The notes under the pieces are model-generated. The model searched no databases and was not told the DNA's origin. It saw nothing but the letters and a program-made list of their open reading frames with translations. Source: Zanthoxylum bungeanum (lineage: Eukaryota > Streptophyta > Magnoliopsida > Sapindales > Rutaceae). From it: 64,000 nt of DNA. Below, piece by piece: positions 35,549-47,511 of this stretch (its first letter is position 1; every line of letters starts with the position of its first letter). Location of the stretch: positions 124,001 through 188,000 of the forward strand of contig SKCR01029072.1 in the NCBI GenBank assembly GCA_019454045.1, written 5' to 3'. The translations under genes and the position numbers were made by a program.

Positions 35549-37844
35549 AAATTAAGCATGAAATTGATTAGGGATCAAAATCTTGAATTTGCGTATTTTT
35601 GCTTGGAGCATGATTTAATCAAATTGAGTGTTTGGATATGCTTAGAGTTATGCATGATTAATTTGGAGAAATATTGATTAGAAATTGTTTTCCTAATTAC
35701 CCTAGCTTGGTCGAAAGTTGGACCCTATGTAGCTCATGGTGATTTTGATTTTTTAGACCATTGGATGTGTTTAAAATGCATGAGATATATTGATTTGTGA
35801 TTTAATTAGACTGAAATCAAAATTGATGATAAAATGCATGAATTCCCGTGAGATGAAGAGCATGATTATGAGTTGATTTTGCTTCAATAATGTTGGACAT
35901 GTATTGAAAATGATTAAGCATGATTAATTAATTAAATTGGTAGAGATTATCAATACATGATTTTGCTTCAATAATCGTTAGATTATCAATACATGATTTT
36001 GCTTCAATAATCGTTAGATTATCAATACATGTCCAACATTATTGAAAATGATTAAGCATAATTAATTAATTAAATTGGTGTTTTGGAAATGTTAATTTAA
36101 ATAATTAATTATGGTTATACACTTTAACTAAATAAATTATGATATTTGGATTATTGGAATTTAATTAATTAGGCTTAAATTTGGAATTGGGCTAAAATTG
36201 TTGTATTTGGGCGTAATGGGCTTGGTTTGGCCAAGTTGGATTAGGACAATTGGATTGGATCCAAATTGGGCATAAAACCATACCATTAAGTCCAAATATA
36301 ATAAATGGGCCTTTAAATAATTAATTGGGCCTAATGGGCCAAAATTAATTTTATGGCAAAGGGTGATTCCTTATTGGGCTTTGGTTGCCAAAGTCTATGC
36401 CTTAAGAAATTAATTGAAAGCCCATTGGACTTTAATTAATTAACATTAGATGTTAATTGGGCCTTTGAGACCCATTAAAATTAGATTTAGAATCTAAGTC
36501 GTAAAGGCACATTAATAAAGTGTAATTATTTAATTTGGAATTAAATAAGAATTAGTATTGAATACAAATTAAATTGGATTTAAAATTGTAGTTCGATTTA
36601 ATTCAAGAATACGCACTTTGAGTACTTATTCTTAAACGAGTTGGACTCGCGTAAATCAAATCATTGTTTGAACATTGGATGATCACTTAATTCAAAGATT
36701 AATTAATTGGATTATATTGATTGAATGTTTTGTGTGAATACATGGATGTATTGTATGAATAATGTATATCGGATGGATATTAGATGGGTGAGAGCAATTT
36801 TGGAAATTGTTGTAATAAATTTAGAATTTATTAAATTGAACCTGTGTGTCCAGCCTTTATCTCTTGACTCTTTGTAATTCTCTTCTCACCAATTCCACTC
36901 AATGTAATGAGGTTTCTTTATTGTATTATGTAATTGGGTAGAAGTTAGAATAGTGCTAGCCGGGGAGAGGAAAGTGAGTGATTTGTTCTAGGAAAAATTT
37001 GTGAGATATCCATCCGCATATCATTATTATTTTATTTATCGCGCCTTATTATGCTTTTAGAATGCATGCTTAAGGGTGTATGATGAGACCTAATCAAAGA
37101 TAATAATTGGTTGCCAATTTACGCGAAAAACCCTCAATCAAATATTAAGTGTTTTCCTTCCATTGAATGGTTCTTTCTCAAGATCCAAGATTGGCATTGG
37201 TTTGTTGGCCAAAGTCAAGATCAATGTCCATCGCGGATGTGTTTGAACCATGAAAGCTTTATTCCAAATCGCATGTCTTGGGCAAATTGTGATTTTTTGG
37301 CCAAAGTCAATGTCACTTCTTGTTCATCGACATGGATTACGAAGCTTTCCAAATTCAATGGGTCCCGCTTAACTGGAATCATTAAGCTTGTTGAGCCAAA
37401 GCCAAGGCTTAGTTGATTCAGAGGAAAAGGTTAGGAAAATATATTGGATATATTGGCATATATATTGTAAATATGTTTCGGACTTGGAGGTCCACCTACC
37501 GGATCTAGGAATTGGATAAGATCCAATTGATCTTAGAGATCTACCTAGTTAAATATCATACAGCTTGTTGGCCAAAGGCAAGGTTGTATGTTATTTAACG
37601 GGATCCTAACCCACTAGGAAACTAGGTTTCCCGAGTACTCAACAGAGGGTTAGAGGCTCGCCGAAAAATAGTGGGAGGCTAGTATTGAATTTGCAATTTC
37701 GTTCAAATACTTTCCAATACGCGTTTTCAAATTATTTCGTCATTTTATATATTTATTAGTTGGACTAATATTTTATTATTTTCTTGTAACAGTTGGACTG
37801 TACCCAAAAATCGTTAATTGAATAGTTAGACTATTGCAATTAAG
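35549..37844 (+). other. Element C leader (non-coding) with rearranged segment
   Basis: 2.3 kb, homologous along most of its length to the leader of B. It contains the GGCCAAAGTCAAG phrases at 37204-37219, 37298-37310, 37395 (degenerate) and 37570 (degenerate). A local duplication-inversion sits at 35883-36080 and is absent from B. An ORF at 37111-37416 spans the phrase repeats and is not conserved in B. No coding function is visible. Confidence 0.7.
35883..36080 (+). repeat. Direct and inverted duplication in C leader
   Basis: TTCAATAATGTTGGACATG at 35883 reappears reversed as CATGTCCAACATTATTGAA at 36028-36046, giving an inverted repeat of about 25 bp. Between them a 37-bp unit (GATTATCAATACATGATTTT...AATCGTTA) is repeated 2.5 times. 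The outer flank GAAAATGATTAAGCAT...AATTAATTAATTAAATTGG occurs directly twice. Confidence 0.8.
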
Positions 37845-40800
37845 ATGGCTGGAAAGATTGGGGTTAGAGACATTATCATGGGCGAAAATATCTTTAATGG
37901 TGCGAACTTTCCTGACTGGGATATGAACCTCAGGATTGTCCTGGAGGCTGAGAGAATGCTCTATACGATAGAGAGACCTCTCGGGCCTAAGCCCGAAAAT
38001 GAGCAGTTGCTTGAGCTTGAGCTTTGGAAGACTCATAGCGATGACAACTCAACTGCTCAATCTGTCATGCTCGCTGCAATGACCTCTCAATTTCGTCGCC
38101 AGAACAAGGGATTGGATCCCTATACTATGATGGCAAAATTGAAGGACTTTCATCGATCTAACCTTAGATCGCAAGGGTATGAATTACAGAAGAAGCTCTT
38201 TCGCTCTCGAATGTCAGAGGGTACATTTGTCGAGCACCATTGACACAGATGATTGCTGACATCGAACAGCTGGGTCAGCTAGGCATAACCTTTGAGGCTG
38301 AGACTTCTATAGATTTGATCTTGCAGTCCCTTCCTGACAGCTGGAGCGGGTTCATCATGAACTACAATATGATAAACCAATACCATACTCTTGGAGAGGT
38401 TATGGCAATGCTGCGTGAAGCAGAAAATGAGCTTTTGAAGGGCAAAAATAGTGAGGCGCATTTCGCTTCAACATCTCAGTCTCCCAAGGCTTGGTCGAAG
38501 GCTACTGGAGGTGTAAAGAAGAATAAGAAGAAGAAGAAGGGCAAGGCCAAATCGTCAAAGTCTTCTAGGAAGGCAAATGACAAATCCCAAGATGTATGCC
38601 TGCAGTGTGGCAAACGGGGTCACTGGAAGCGTGACTGTCGTGAGTACAAGGCGCACATGAAGGAAATAAAAGTGGGCAAGGCACCGGCTTCAGGTATGTT
38701 TGTTATAGAAATAAACATGTCTACTTCTAGTTTTAAAAATTGGATTTTTTATTCTGGTTATGGTACTCATATATGTACTGATGTGCAGGATCTGCAGATT
38801 AGCAGGAGACTGGCCTTAGGAGAGATTGACCTCCGACTTGGAAATGGGACTAGAGTCGCCGTTTTGGCCGTTGGGACTTATATTTTGGAACTGCCCTCGG
38901 GGCATGTACTAAACTATCATACTGTTATTATGTACCTAGTTTGACTAGGAATATTATTTCTGTATCTTTATTAGCCCAATGTGGGTATACTTTTGTATTT
39001 AGAAACACTGAGTGTTTTATGTATAAAAATGATATTGAGATATGCAGTGCTGATGTGTATAATGGTCTTTATATTTTGAATATAAATCAATCTCAAACAT
39101 ATAATGTAACAAACAAAAGGCTTAAATTAAGTAACAAAGATGAAACTTATATGTGGCATTGTCGTCTATGACACATTAACAAGACTCGCATATCCACACT
39201 TTCGAAGAGTGGGTACTTGGACGGATTTGATCCAAATTATATGACGTCTGCGAATCTTGTTTATTAGGCAAAATGCCTAAAACACCTTTTAATGGTAAAG
39301 GTGCACGTGCCACCGAACTGTTAGCCCTCGTTCATAGTGACGTATGTGGGCCCATGTCTAGCCAGGCTAGAGGTGGATATGAATACTTCGTAACCTTTAT
39401 GAATGATGCATCACGTTATGGTTATGTGTATCTTATGAGACACTAGTCGGAAACTTTTGAGAAATTCAAAGAGTTTCGACACGAAGTAGAAAAACAGACC
39501 GGTAAAAGTATTAAGACATTACGGTCGGACCGTGGTGGAGAATACTTAAGCAATGAGTTTCTTGATTACTTAAAAGAGTATGGTATTCTTTCACAGTGGA
39601 CTCCTCCCGGAACACCTCAATTAAACGGTGTGTCCGAACGGAGAAACCAAACTTTTTTGGACATGGTAAGGTCGATGATGAGTTGCACTGAGCTACCTAT
39701 TTCCTTCTGGGGATATGCATTGAACAGTGCAATACTTATTTTGAATAAGGTTCCGTCAAAGTCTATTCAACAGACTCCGTATGAAATATGGACAGAAAAG
39801 AAACCGGGTTTCTCATTCCTGAAGATTTAGGGTTGTTGGGCATACGTTAAACGTTTGGATGGTACCAAACTTGAACCCAAATCAGATAAGTGTCTATTTG
39901 TAGGTTATCCTAGGGAAACCAGAGCATATTACTTATACAACCCACAAGAGAACAAAGTATTTGTTGCTCTACATGCGATTTTCCTTGAAAGGGAATTCCT
40001 AAATGCAGGGGTTAGTGGGAGGAAAGTAGAACTCGATGAAAATCGGAGTGATACTGTTCCTGGCACCGATTCCTTAAAGGAATATGAACAGTTCATCATG
40101 GATGAGACTGTACCACAATCTTCAAATACACAAGAACCGCGTAGGTCGGAGAGAGTCAGAAAATAACCTGAGAGGTATGGGTTTTTGATCTCACCTCATG
40201 TGGATATTAATCTTATTGAGGAAGACGAACCGGCTACGTATGAGAAAGCGATACAAGGTATCACTCCGTTTTATGGCAAGATGCCATGAAATCCGAAATG
40301 GATTCCATGTACACCAACCAAGTTTGGACACTGGTTGATGCACCAGAAGGCGTAAAGCCTATTGGTTGCAAATGGGTCTTCAAGAAGAAGACCGACATGG
40401 ATGGCAACATATAAACGTACAAAGCTAGGCTTGTAGCGAAAGGGTATCGTCAACGACATGGTGTCGATTACGACAAAACTTTTTCACTTGTTGCCATGAT
40501 TAAATCCATTCGGATAATGCTTGATATTGTTGCATATTTCGATTACGAAATATGGCAGATGGACGTCAAAACCGCTTTCCTTAATGGAAACCTTTTGGAG
40601 GATGTTTATATGCAACAGTCTGACGGTTTTATCGTACCAAAACATGCAGACAAGGTTTGCAAGTTAAATCGATCCATTTATGGATTGAAGCAAACATCAC
40701 GTTCTTGGAACCAACGTTTTGATGAGATCATAAAAGAATATGATTTCGTTCAAAACGAGGATGATCCATGTGTATATAAGAAGGTTAGTGGGAGCGCACT

Positions 40801-41803
40801 GACATTCATTGTCCTTTACGTTGATGATGTATTTCTTATTGGCAATGACATTCCCATGCTAAAATCGGTGAAAGCTTGGCTTTCATTAAGATTCTTCATG
40901 AAAGATTTGGGAGAAGCAGCCTTTATTCTGGGAATAAAGATTTACCGGGATAGATCTAAAAAGCTACTTGGACTCTCCCAGAGCACGTACATTGACAAAG
41001 TGTTGAAGAGATTCAACATGGAACAGTCTAAGAGGGGACTGTTGCCAGTTTCACATGGTGTCACTCTATCTAAGAACATATGTCCTAAAACTCAAGATGA
41101 GAGAGACAACATGAGTCGGATCCCGTTCGCTTCTGCAGTCGGATCGATCATGTATGCCATGATATGTACGTGACCTGATGTCTCATATGCTTTGAGCATG
41201 TGTAGTCGCTATCAGGCCGATCTAGGTGATGGTCACTGGGTTGCGGTTAAGAACATCCTTAAGTATCTTAGACGAACTAAGGATCCGTTCTTAATCTATG
41301 GAGATTGAGAACTTGAGGTAACTGGGTTTACCGACGCAAATTTCCAAACCGATAAAGACGACTATAAGTCGCAATCTGGGTACATATTTTGTTTGAACAA
41401 TGGAGCAGTAAGCTGTAAATCTTCCAAGCAAGAGACTGTTGCCGATTCAACAACAGAAACGGAATATATTGCTGCAGCTGAAGCAGCAAAAGAGGCAGTT
41501 TGGATCCGTAAATTCCTAATTGGATTAGGAGTAGTCCCGTTAGCAGCTGAGCCCGTTCCATTGTATTATGACAATAACGGGGCTATAGCACAGGCTAAGG
41601 AACCACGGTCTCATCAACGATCCAAGCATGTACTTCGACGTTTCCATCTGATTCGTGAGATCATACATCATGGCGATGTGAAGATCGAGAAGGTCGCATC
41701 AAATGACAACATTACAGATCCGCTGACAAAAGCTATTCCTCAGCAAAAGTTTGAGCGACATGTACATAGTTCAGGTGTTAGATACTTGAGTGACTGGATA
41801 TAG
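37845..41803 (+). pseudogene. Element C gag-pol polyprotein remnant (copia)
   Basis: Gag opens at ATG 37845 (MAGKIGVRDIIMGENIFNG). A frameshift near 38240 moves to the next frame, which carries the zinc knuckle CLQCGKRGHWKRDC and a protease site reading YSGYGTHIC, where the catalytic Asp of the usual DSG is replaced by Tyr. A second shift follows near 38940. The integrase region has LVHSDVCGPM and RSDRGGEY, with in-frame stops within it. RT (40496-41173) keeps QMDVKTAFLNGNL, YGLKQTSRSW and YVDDVFLIGND. RNase H (41280-41803) keeps ADSTTETEYIAA and YYDNNGAI and ends at TAG 41801. At least seven stops or shifts disable it. RT/RNase H wording resembles Tork/Angela-type elements, not verified. Confidence 0.9.
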
Positions 41804-41806
41804 GCC

Positions 41807-41817
41807 AAGGGGGAGAT
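41807..41817 (+). other. Element C polypurine tract
   Basis: AAGGGGGAGAT immediately before LTR start TGTTGGACAATTATAACCC, four bases after the RNase H stop codon. Confidence 0.9.
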
Positions 41818-43778
41818 TGTTGGACAATTATAACCCATGGCGTCACTATTTGTAAAAGACATTGTGGTTTTTGTACAAATTAACTATGTGACAAAGGAAA
41901 TTGCTATTTTATCATTTTATAATTAGATTATTTGAATATATAAATGATAAAAGTCCTTATGATTAGTTCCGGATTAATAAGATATGAGACAGTATCAATC
42001 CACTAAGGTTTAATCATTAAATATCTCTAGTCGTAGTATTATCGAGACTGGACATCGATAATGCGGAATAGACTAGTATTGCACTTGTGCGTGTTGTGGA
42101 AGCATAACAGTATAGTTCTCATATATTTAAGTATTGGATACTTATGCAAGTGTGATAGGAGGTTGTGTTTACCGATGGTACGAGAACAACTTCGTTCTGG
42201 ATAGACCCCGCGGAATCCCATTAATAGTATGACTATGTGTCTATGGGAATCCGCATCAGGGTATGTGTATTTGGTCTTAACCTGAGACTTGCATTGCTAA
42301 TACTTGCGACAATCAATACGTTTTGGTTTTCGTCGTCCGGGACTTTAACAGGTTCTGTCTACGCCTCTTCTGGGTTTATTGAGAATCGTAGTGTATTGGG
42401 TGTGATGTCAAGACGGAAGTATCACTTCAGTCATATGGAGATGATGATCACGCAGGGATACAGAATTGGTTCTCTATTATGTTGCAACTATCGAGTTAAA
42501 ATGACAAGGTCATGATTATCCGATTATAGAGACTAGTCACTTGTGATCCGATATATGTTTCGTACGGGGCATACACTATTCCAGCCCTAGGCCTTACATG
42601 TGACATCAGATACTGGATCGCAATACGCAATATTACGTATACTACGCCTGCCAAAGATTATATATTCCTTAAAGAATATTTCTGGAGAATTGGGTAGGCA
42701 CGGCGCTTTGCTAGAAGCCAACCATGTCTTGTAAATCGGTAGGAACGTGGTACCGGGTACGCACGTGTTCAGATAGTCCGACAACCGGGTTTGCTGCCAA
42801 CATATCCAGGGATCTCATGGGTCACTTCCCGAAGATTCACCGATGATGTATGACTCGAACAGAATTATTCTGGGATTAATTATGAGACAGAGAAAATTAA
42901 TCTAGGATTAATTGCGGAAAGAATTATCTGGGATAAAATTCAAATAGAATAGAGAGAACGATTAATTCAGAATTAATCGATTAAATAATATATTCGATAT
43001 ATTATATGAAATTAGATTTTATAACGGAATTAAAATTGGATTTTATTCTGGCGAACGAATTAATTTAGAATTAATTCGCGAGCGACTTTAATAGTAATTT
43101 TCCTAGGCATAATTATTTAATTAAATTTTATTTAATTGTGTCGCATTGGTAAATTCGTTAATTCGGAATTAACGAACCCGAGCCCGTAATGTATTTACGG
43201 GCCCACTCGGATTTTGAATCAAAGTGGGGCCCATATCAAGTCACATCACATGTCATTCTCATCACTTTAAGTTGATGGAAGTTAGTAGTGGTTGATGGCT
43301 TGATTTACACACTTCATTATTTTAATTTTGAAGGGTTGAGTGACATTTACCAAATCTTGGATTGGTATATGAATTTTTGATTTTGGAAAATCAATGACAA
43401 CTTACCAAAATTTTCATCACTCTCTTCTTCTCTTTCACATGGAAAAGCCTCTCTCCCTCTCTAATTTTTCACTTTGCGGTGAGCTACAAAGAACCAAAGG
43501 GAAGATTTTGTTGCAATTTTCTTCCTAAGCTAGCACTTGAAAGGGTCTACAAAGGTGATGTGGAAACAATCACATTGAGTTTGGAATTCATTCATCAAGC
43601 TTGGAGATCAACATACAATCAAAGAAGAAGATCTTGGAGCACTTCTCAAAGAGGAAATTTTTGAACTTTCCTACATCCACTTATCCGATCGTTGTAAGTA
43701 TTTTTCCGCTATCTTACTTCGAGTATTCACATGTTTTATGCTTAATTGATCCTAGGAATGTTCTTAGAGAACCCAACA
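41818..43778 (+). repeat. Element C 3' LTR (complete)
   Basis: 1961 bp, TGTTGG...CCCAACA. Its length equals the two 5' LTR pieces (1701 + 132) plus the missing 127-128 bp. It is uninterrupted at the point where D sits in the 5' LTR (CACTTCTCAAAGAGG at about 43640), which gives the pre-insertion sequence for D. Confidence 0.92.
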
Positions 43779-43900
43779 GTAAATTCCATAGCCGATTCTG
43801 AATGGACTTAATATGGTATGTACTTGGGATAGAACTACGCGTACCATACATAGACGGACATGCGCGATTCTGTTTCTGTTTCTCATCGTTATCAACATGC
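43779..43900 (+). repeat. Element H 3' LTR, right part, with partial 95-bp module (copy 8)
   Basis: Begins within the module: GTAAATTCCATAGCCGATTC, then GAATGGACTTAATATGG and ending GTACCATA (to about 43846), in the same orientation as the module in E's plus-strand LTR. The TGGTA half was lost at the C junction. The right end of H's LTR is not obvious; I see no E-like terminus after 43900. Confidence 0.6.
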
Positions 43901-45623
43901 TTATGTTTTCTTTATAGTTAACTATATTATTAACTGCTTATTTACTACTGTACCCTAGACCTAATTGCTTATGATGTTGTCATGGTTTTCATCTAATATA
44001 ATTCTGTATTTCTAACATTTCTTATTTATGTAGCAAATCCGGCCAAACATCCCATGTGTCCTGCCGGTTACAAAGAAACAGTATATATCTGGTCGGATCT
44101 AAGATATGTCCTACTGAGTCTGTTTTATTCGTTGTTAATTCTATTTCATTATTGCTTTTATGGATGTTTGCCCACAACCTGAAATATAAATCACCCATAG
44201 GAAGCATGTGTCAGACTTTAGTCCCACGAAGGCAAGCACATGTCACATAAGGAATAGGTCTGAAATATCAACTCCTTAATGACACGAATCTTCTAAACAA
44301 GGAATCAGACATCCAATTAATTACTTCCAATTTCTTTAAGCTGGACAATCGTCCAAAATGGGGAAGTTCCGAGATTCTAGGAAGTGGACTACTTACTGGG
44401 AAACGTGAATGGAATGTAACTGCTGTCAGTTTATTTTCCTTATAACAAAGTAGTATATATAGTATGAGAATCACTATAGCAAGGGATCAACCTTTAGATA
44501 TTCAAGTAATAACATATCACTTTTTACCAACTTCTATATTCTTCTTTTAATTCAATTATTTTTAGAATTTGCTACACAAACAATAACTTAACATGTAAAT
44601 CTAATTTATAAGTTAGGGTTTACAAAATGTAAATCTCGTAATACGAAATCACCAAACTAAGTTCTGGAAACTTGATTTCGCTATGCTTAAAAAACTCGAG
44701 TTATCTCGAACCTCCGTAGAGGCTTCCGAATATATGTCCTCCAATAGTGATCCACATGAGCATTGTGCCATGACTTGAGATCCTATATCTCATGTCCGCG
44801 AAGATAGCTTGATGGGTTAGTGTATTTTCATCAAGAATATTAGGGTTTTTTCCGACAAAGTGAATAAATCCTAGCTAATGTCCTTGGGAATTAAAATAGG
44901 CTCTCTTTCACAAGCTTTTAAATGTGACGGCCAAATATAAGGAAGTTCGATCAATTGAACTTCCTTCTTTAGTCAACCAAACATGGAGGTTCAGTCAATC
45001 GAACTTGGCAAAAATTAATTTATACGTTTCTACCTTAGGTTAGATCGGTATTGGACTATCAGAGGTTGACCTATCTTGTTAAAATTTTGAAAATCTTCCA
45101 TTTTGGTTTCTATTTCAAAATCAAAAGATGTATAAACATAAACTCAAATATTTTAAAATGAAATGTTTTAAAATCAAATAATAGCTTTTTCATCAATATA
45201 AAATTATTCTTTTAAGTTTAAAAAGCTGAAATCACAAATTCTTTTTAGTCAAAAATCACGCTTTAAAATCTTGATAAAAACATGCAATTTTTGAAAAATT
45301 TATGCAGATGAAAATTGACTTAAGCTCTTAGGTGTTTATCATGAATAATTTAAACTATACAAGCATTACATGATGAATCTAGTCTTCTTATAACTTGTTG
45401 AACACTTGAACTCTACTTAATTTCCTTTAATCTTGATCTTCTTTTTATACTTGATCTTCCAAGATCTATTAGAAAGGTACATTTATCATTATACTGTCTA
45501 TATATGATTTTTTATTATCAAAATTATTATGAGACATGAGAGCTAAAAGGTTAACAATTTATACCTCCCTCTCCCGATAGTTTTTCCCTTTCATTCGGAT
45601 TAGTAGATTGTGGGGCAGTTAAA
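43901..45623. other. Sparse sequence between H and the SINE; no gene seen
   Basis: AT-rich with short ORFs only (up to 68 codons), no motif. It contains a perfect 10-bp hairpin at 44939-44966 (AAGGAAGTTC, 8-base loop, GAACTTCCTT) followed by a weaker echo GGTTCAGTCAATCGAACTTGG. Possibly old transposon debris. Confidence 0.45.
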
Positions 45624-45630
45624 AGAGTTG

Positions 45631-45782
45631 CAGTCCTCAATGGGGTGTGGCTTGGTGGTGTAGGGTTCAGGATCTCACCATGAGGTTCTGTCTGGGACAA
45701 CCGGAGTTTTGTCTACTCCGTTTAAACTCGGAATGGGTGATTTGACGATGGGGTTTCCAACGATTTCAAAAAAAAAAAAGTG
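45631..45782 (+). mobile_element. SINE copy 1 (tRNA-type)
   Basis: A 152-bp body with a pol III A-box-like TGGCTTGGTGG (45648-45658), internal CTGGGACAACCGGAGTTTTG and a 3' oligo-A tail. It is flanked by a 7-bp direct repeat AGAGTTG (45624-45630 and 45783-45789). The B box is degenerate or partly deleted. It shares its central and 3' parts with SINE copy 2 at about 50798-50964, which supports the call. Confidence 0.7.
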
Positions 45783-45870
45783 AGAGTTGTATCCATGACA
45801 TAATTTTCATGTAAGTGGCTTGGTAACAGCTTTGACGCGTTACTGGGGCCGATAAAAAAATCTTCCAGGA

Positions 45871-46206
45871 TTGAGATGGAAAGATAAACGAATCTTATTT
45901 GAATTCGGGATTAGTTCGTGTTCAATAACTGAGGAGGCAATTTCTACTCAGGCTCGGGTAGGGATAAAATATCCCAAATACAAAGCATCACATAAACCAT
46001 ATTCATTAGCCCTAGAAAGTTATGAAACCTTGGAGAGGTTCATACAAGCTCTAATAGCTAATATTTATTTTGGTTTTGACATAGTTCCATCAACCCAACA
46101 AGAATATTATGTGTTTCAGAAAAAATTTAAAAAAAAAAAACAAGTATATTATGATATAATAGTTAAATTTCAAAGGCTCAAAGTCGTGGAAATAAACAAA
46201 TTCTGA
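45871..46206 (+). CDS. Unrecognised 111-codon ORF (doubtful)
   Basis: An open frame from ATG 45871 to a stop at 46204-46206. The translation is lysine- and tyrosine-rich with a plausible folded stretch (ESYETLERFIQALIANIYFG) and a basic segment FQKKFKKKKQ that is partly an A-run (46126-46141). I do not recognise a family. The frame lacks repetitive structure and is not in an LTR, so it is not explained by the transposons annotated around it. It could be a decayed exon of something larger, for example an old integrated element or a gene fragment, or chance in AT-rich DNA. No TATA, introns or poly-A signal could be assigned. Confidence 0.25.
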   Translation: MRWKDKRILFEFGISSCSITEEAISTQARVGIKYPKYKASHKPYSLALESYETLERFIQALIANIYFGFDIVPSTQQEYYVFQKKFKKKKQVYYDIIVKFQRLKVVEINKF

Positions 46207-47420
46207 AAGTTGGGTTTTTCCTTTAGCGATTTAAGATGGTAGAGGGCTCTGATTTCATGAGCCTTTTTACTTTATGGACAATTTAGCTGTTGCACATTCT
46301 TCTCTTTGTACCAAAGAACAGAATTTCAGGCATTTTTTATTATTTTTTTATTCTTTGTTCTTATTTTATACTTTAATAAAGCAACTTGTGGTCCCTGTGG
46401 TTAGCCCGTGATTAACGTTTTGGAAGCTGCCAAGCTAATAGACCAAAAAAAAAATATCTTATTTAACAGAGTAAAGATTTTCCAGAAGATTTTGGAAAAT
46501 ATTCTTCCAGGCCTCAGCAAAGATTACTAAAACCCTGAAACAAGTAAGGAAGCCGCTACATGATCAAAAATGACTTCAGATATTGACAAGACATTATGCA
46601 TATTGCATTGTTGATGATTATTCTCCTAGCTTTTTGCTTTAATGATGCAAGTTTGGTTATCTCACAAAATTTCTCTGTTTGAGTTTACTTATTTCTATTT
46701 GCATGACTAGATTTGCTTGAACAAATTACAACTTATTAGCAAGGGTATCCTTGAGCTTTTTAATTGAAAAAGTGGCAATGGAGAAAAACCGAATAACTTT
46801 ATAGGACCCAAACAAGCATTTATCAATCTTCTTACACACATCTTATTTATTTTGGATAAGTGAAAGTGGCATCGGGAAAAAAAAATGAAAATGAATTTAG
46901 CAAAATAATATGAAAGGTTTAAAAGAATTAATTTTTTTAAAAAAAATTTAGGGCCCAACCAACCCGCTTGTATAGGCAGTCCCTGTCCCCGTAACTACCG
47001 CTGCTTATTATGAAACAGAAAATGATATGCAATCCAGATTTCTAGCTTGAATTTGTCAGACACCACTGCCAATTGTAAAACAAGAGCAATAATTCAATAG
47101 ATTATGATAAGATTAATCAAAAGATTTATATGCATAGCATAACCTGTTAAAGTTTTCTCCCTTCAAAGGACAGTACTTCACTAAAGTTGATTGACACTCA
47201 ATATGTATACTAATAAATTTAATCTGCATTAATCACAAACAGGAGTTGTACATTGGATGTAGGATTCTCAAGACTGACATGTAAAACAAATCGATACATT
47301 TACTGAGAAATATTTCCAATCCATTTTCCGAAATTCTAAACCTCCAGTTGTACTTCATGTTTAAAACCGAATTGGAAGCAAGGTAGCAAATGCAATGAAT
47401 GGCCTTTATTCCATTTACTG
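46207..47420. other. Upstream region of the SEO gene; no other gene seen
   Basis: AT-rich intergenic DNA, likely containing the SEO promoter. Short minus-strand ORFs (46707-46958, 47233-47436) carry no motif. No repeats recognised. Confidence 0.5.
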
Positions 47421-47423
47421 CAC

Positions 47424-47430
47424 TATATAA
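47424..47430 (+). promoter_or_regulatory. TATA box of the SEO gene
   Basis: TATATAA, 82 bases before the ATG at 47512 with no intervening ATG in context; spacing is normal for a plant core promoter with a short 5' UTR. Confidence 0.65.
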
Positions 47431-47511
47431 GTCCAAGAGTTAAACCAAATGAAGACCACAAAACAATTCTCTTCCAAAAATCTTGACAACTACTAGCTAG
47501 CTTCAGTGGCA

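Larger units (their letters stand above)
30569..43778 (+). mobile_element. Element C: Ty1/copia element, decayed, split by solo LTR D
   Basis: 5' LTR in two pieces (30569-32269 and 35402-35533, with D between), PBS 35535-35548, leader to 37844, gag-pol remnant 37845-41803, PPT 41807-41817, 3' LTR 41818-43778. The 5' LTR lacks its first 127 bp relative to the 3' LTR. The flank on the right (43779) continues H's LTR in plus orientation, so C inserted into H's 3' LTR and the left junction later suffered a deletion; no TSD can therefore be seen. LTR sequence relates C to B. Confidence 0.9.

Noticed and set aside
47506..47511. Upstream GTG start for the SEO frame (adds two residues)
   Set aside because: GTG is not a normal plant nuclear start; the ATG at 47512 is the natural start with a TATA box at fitting distance.
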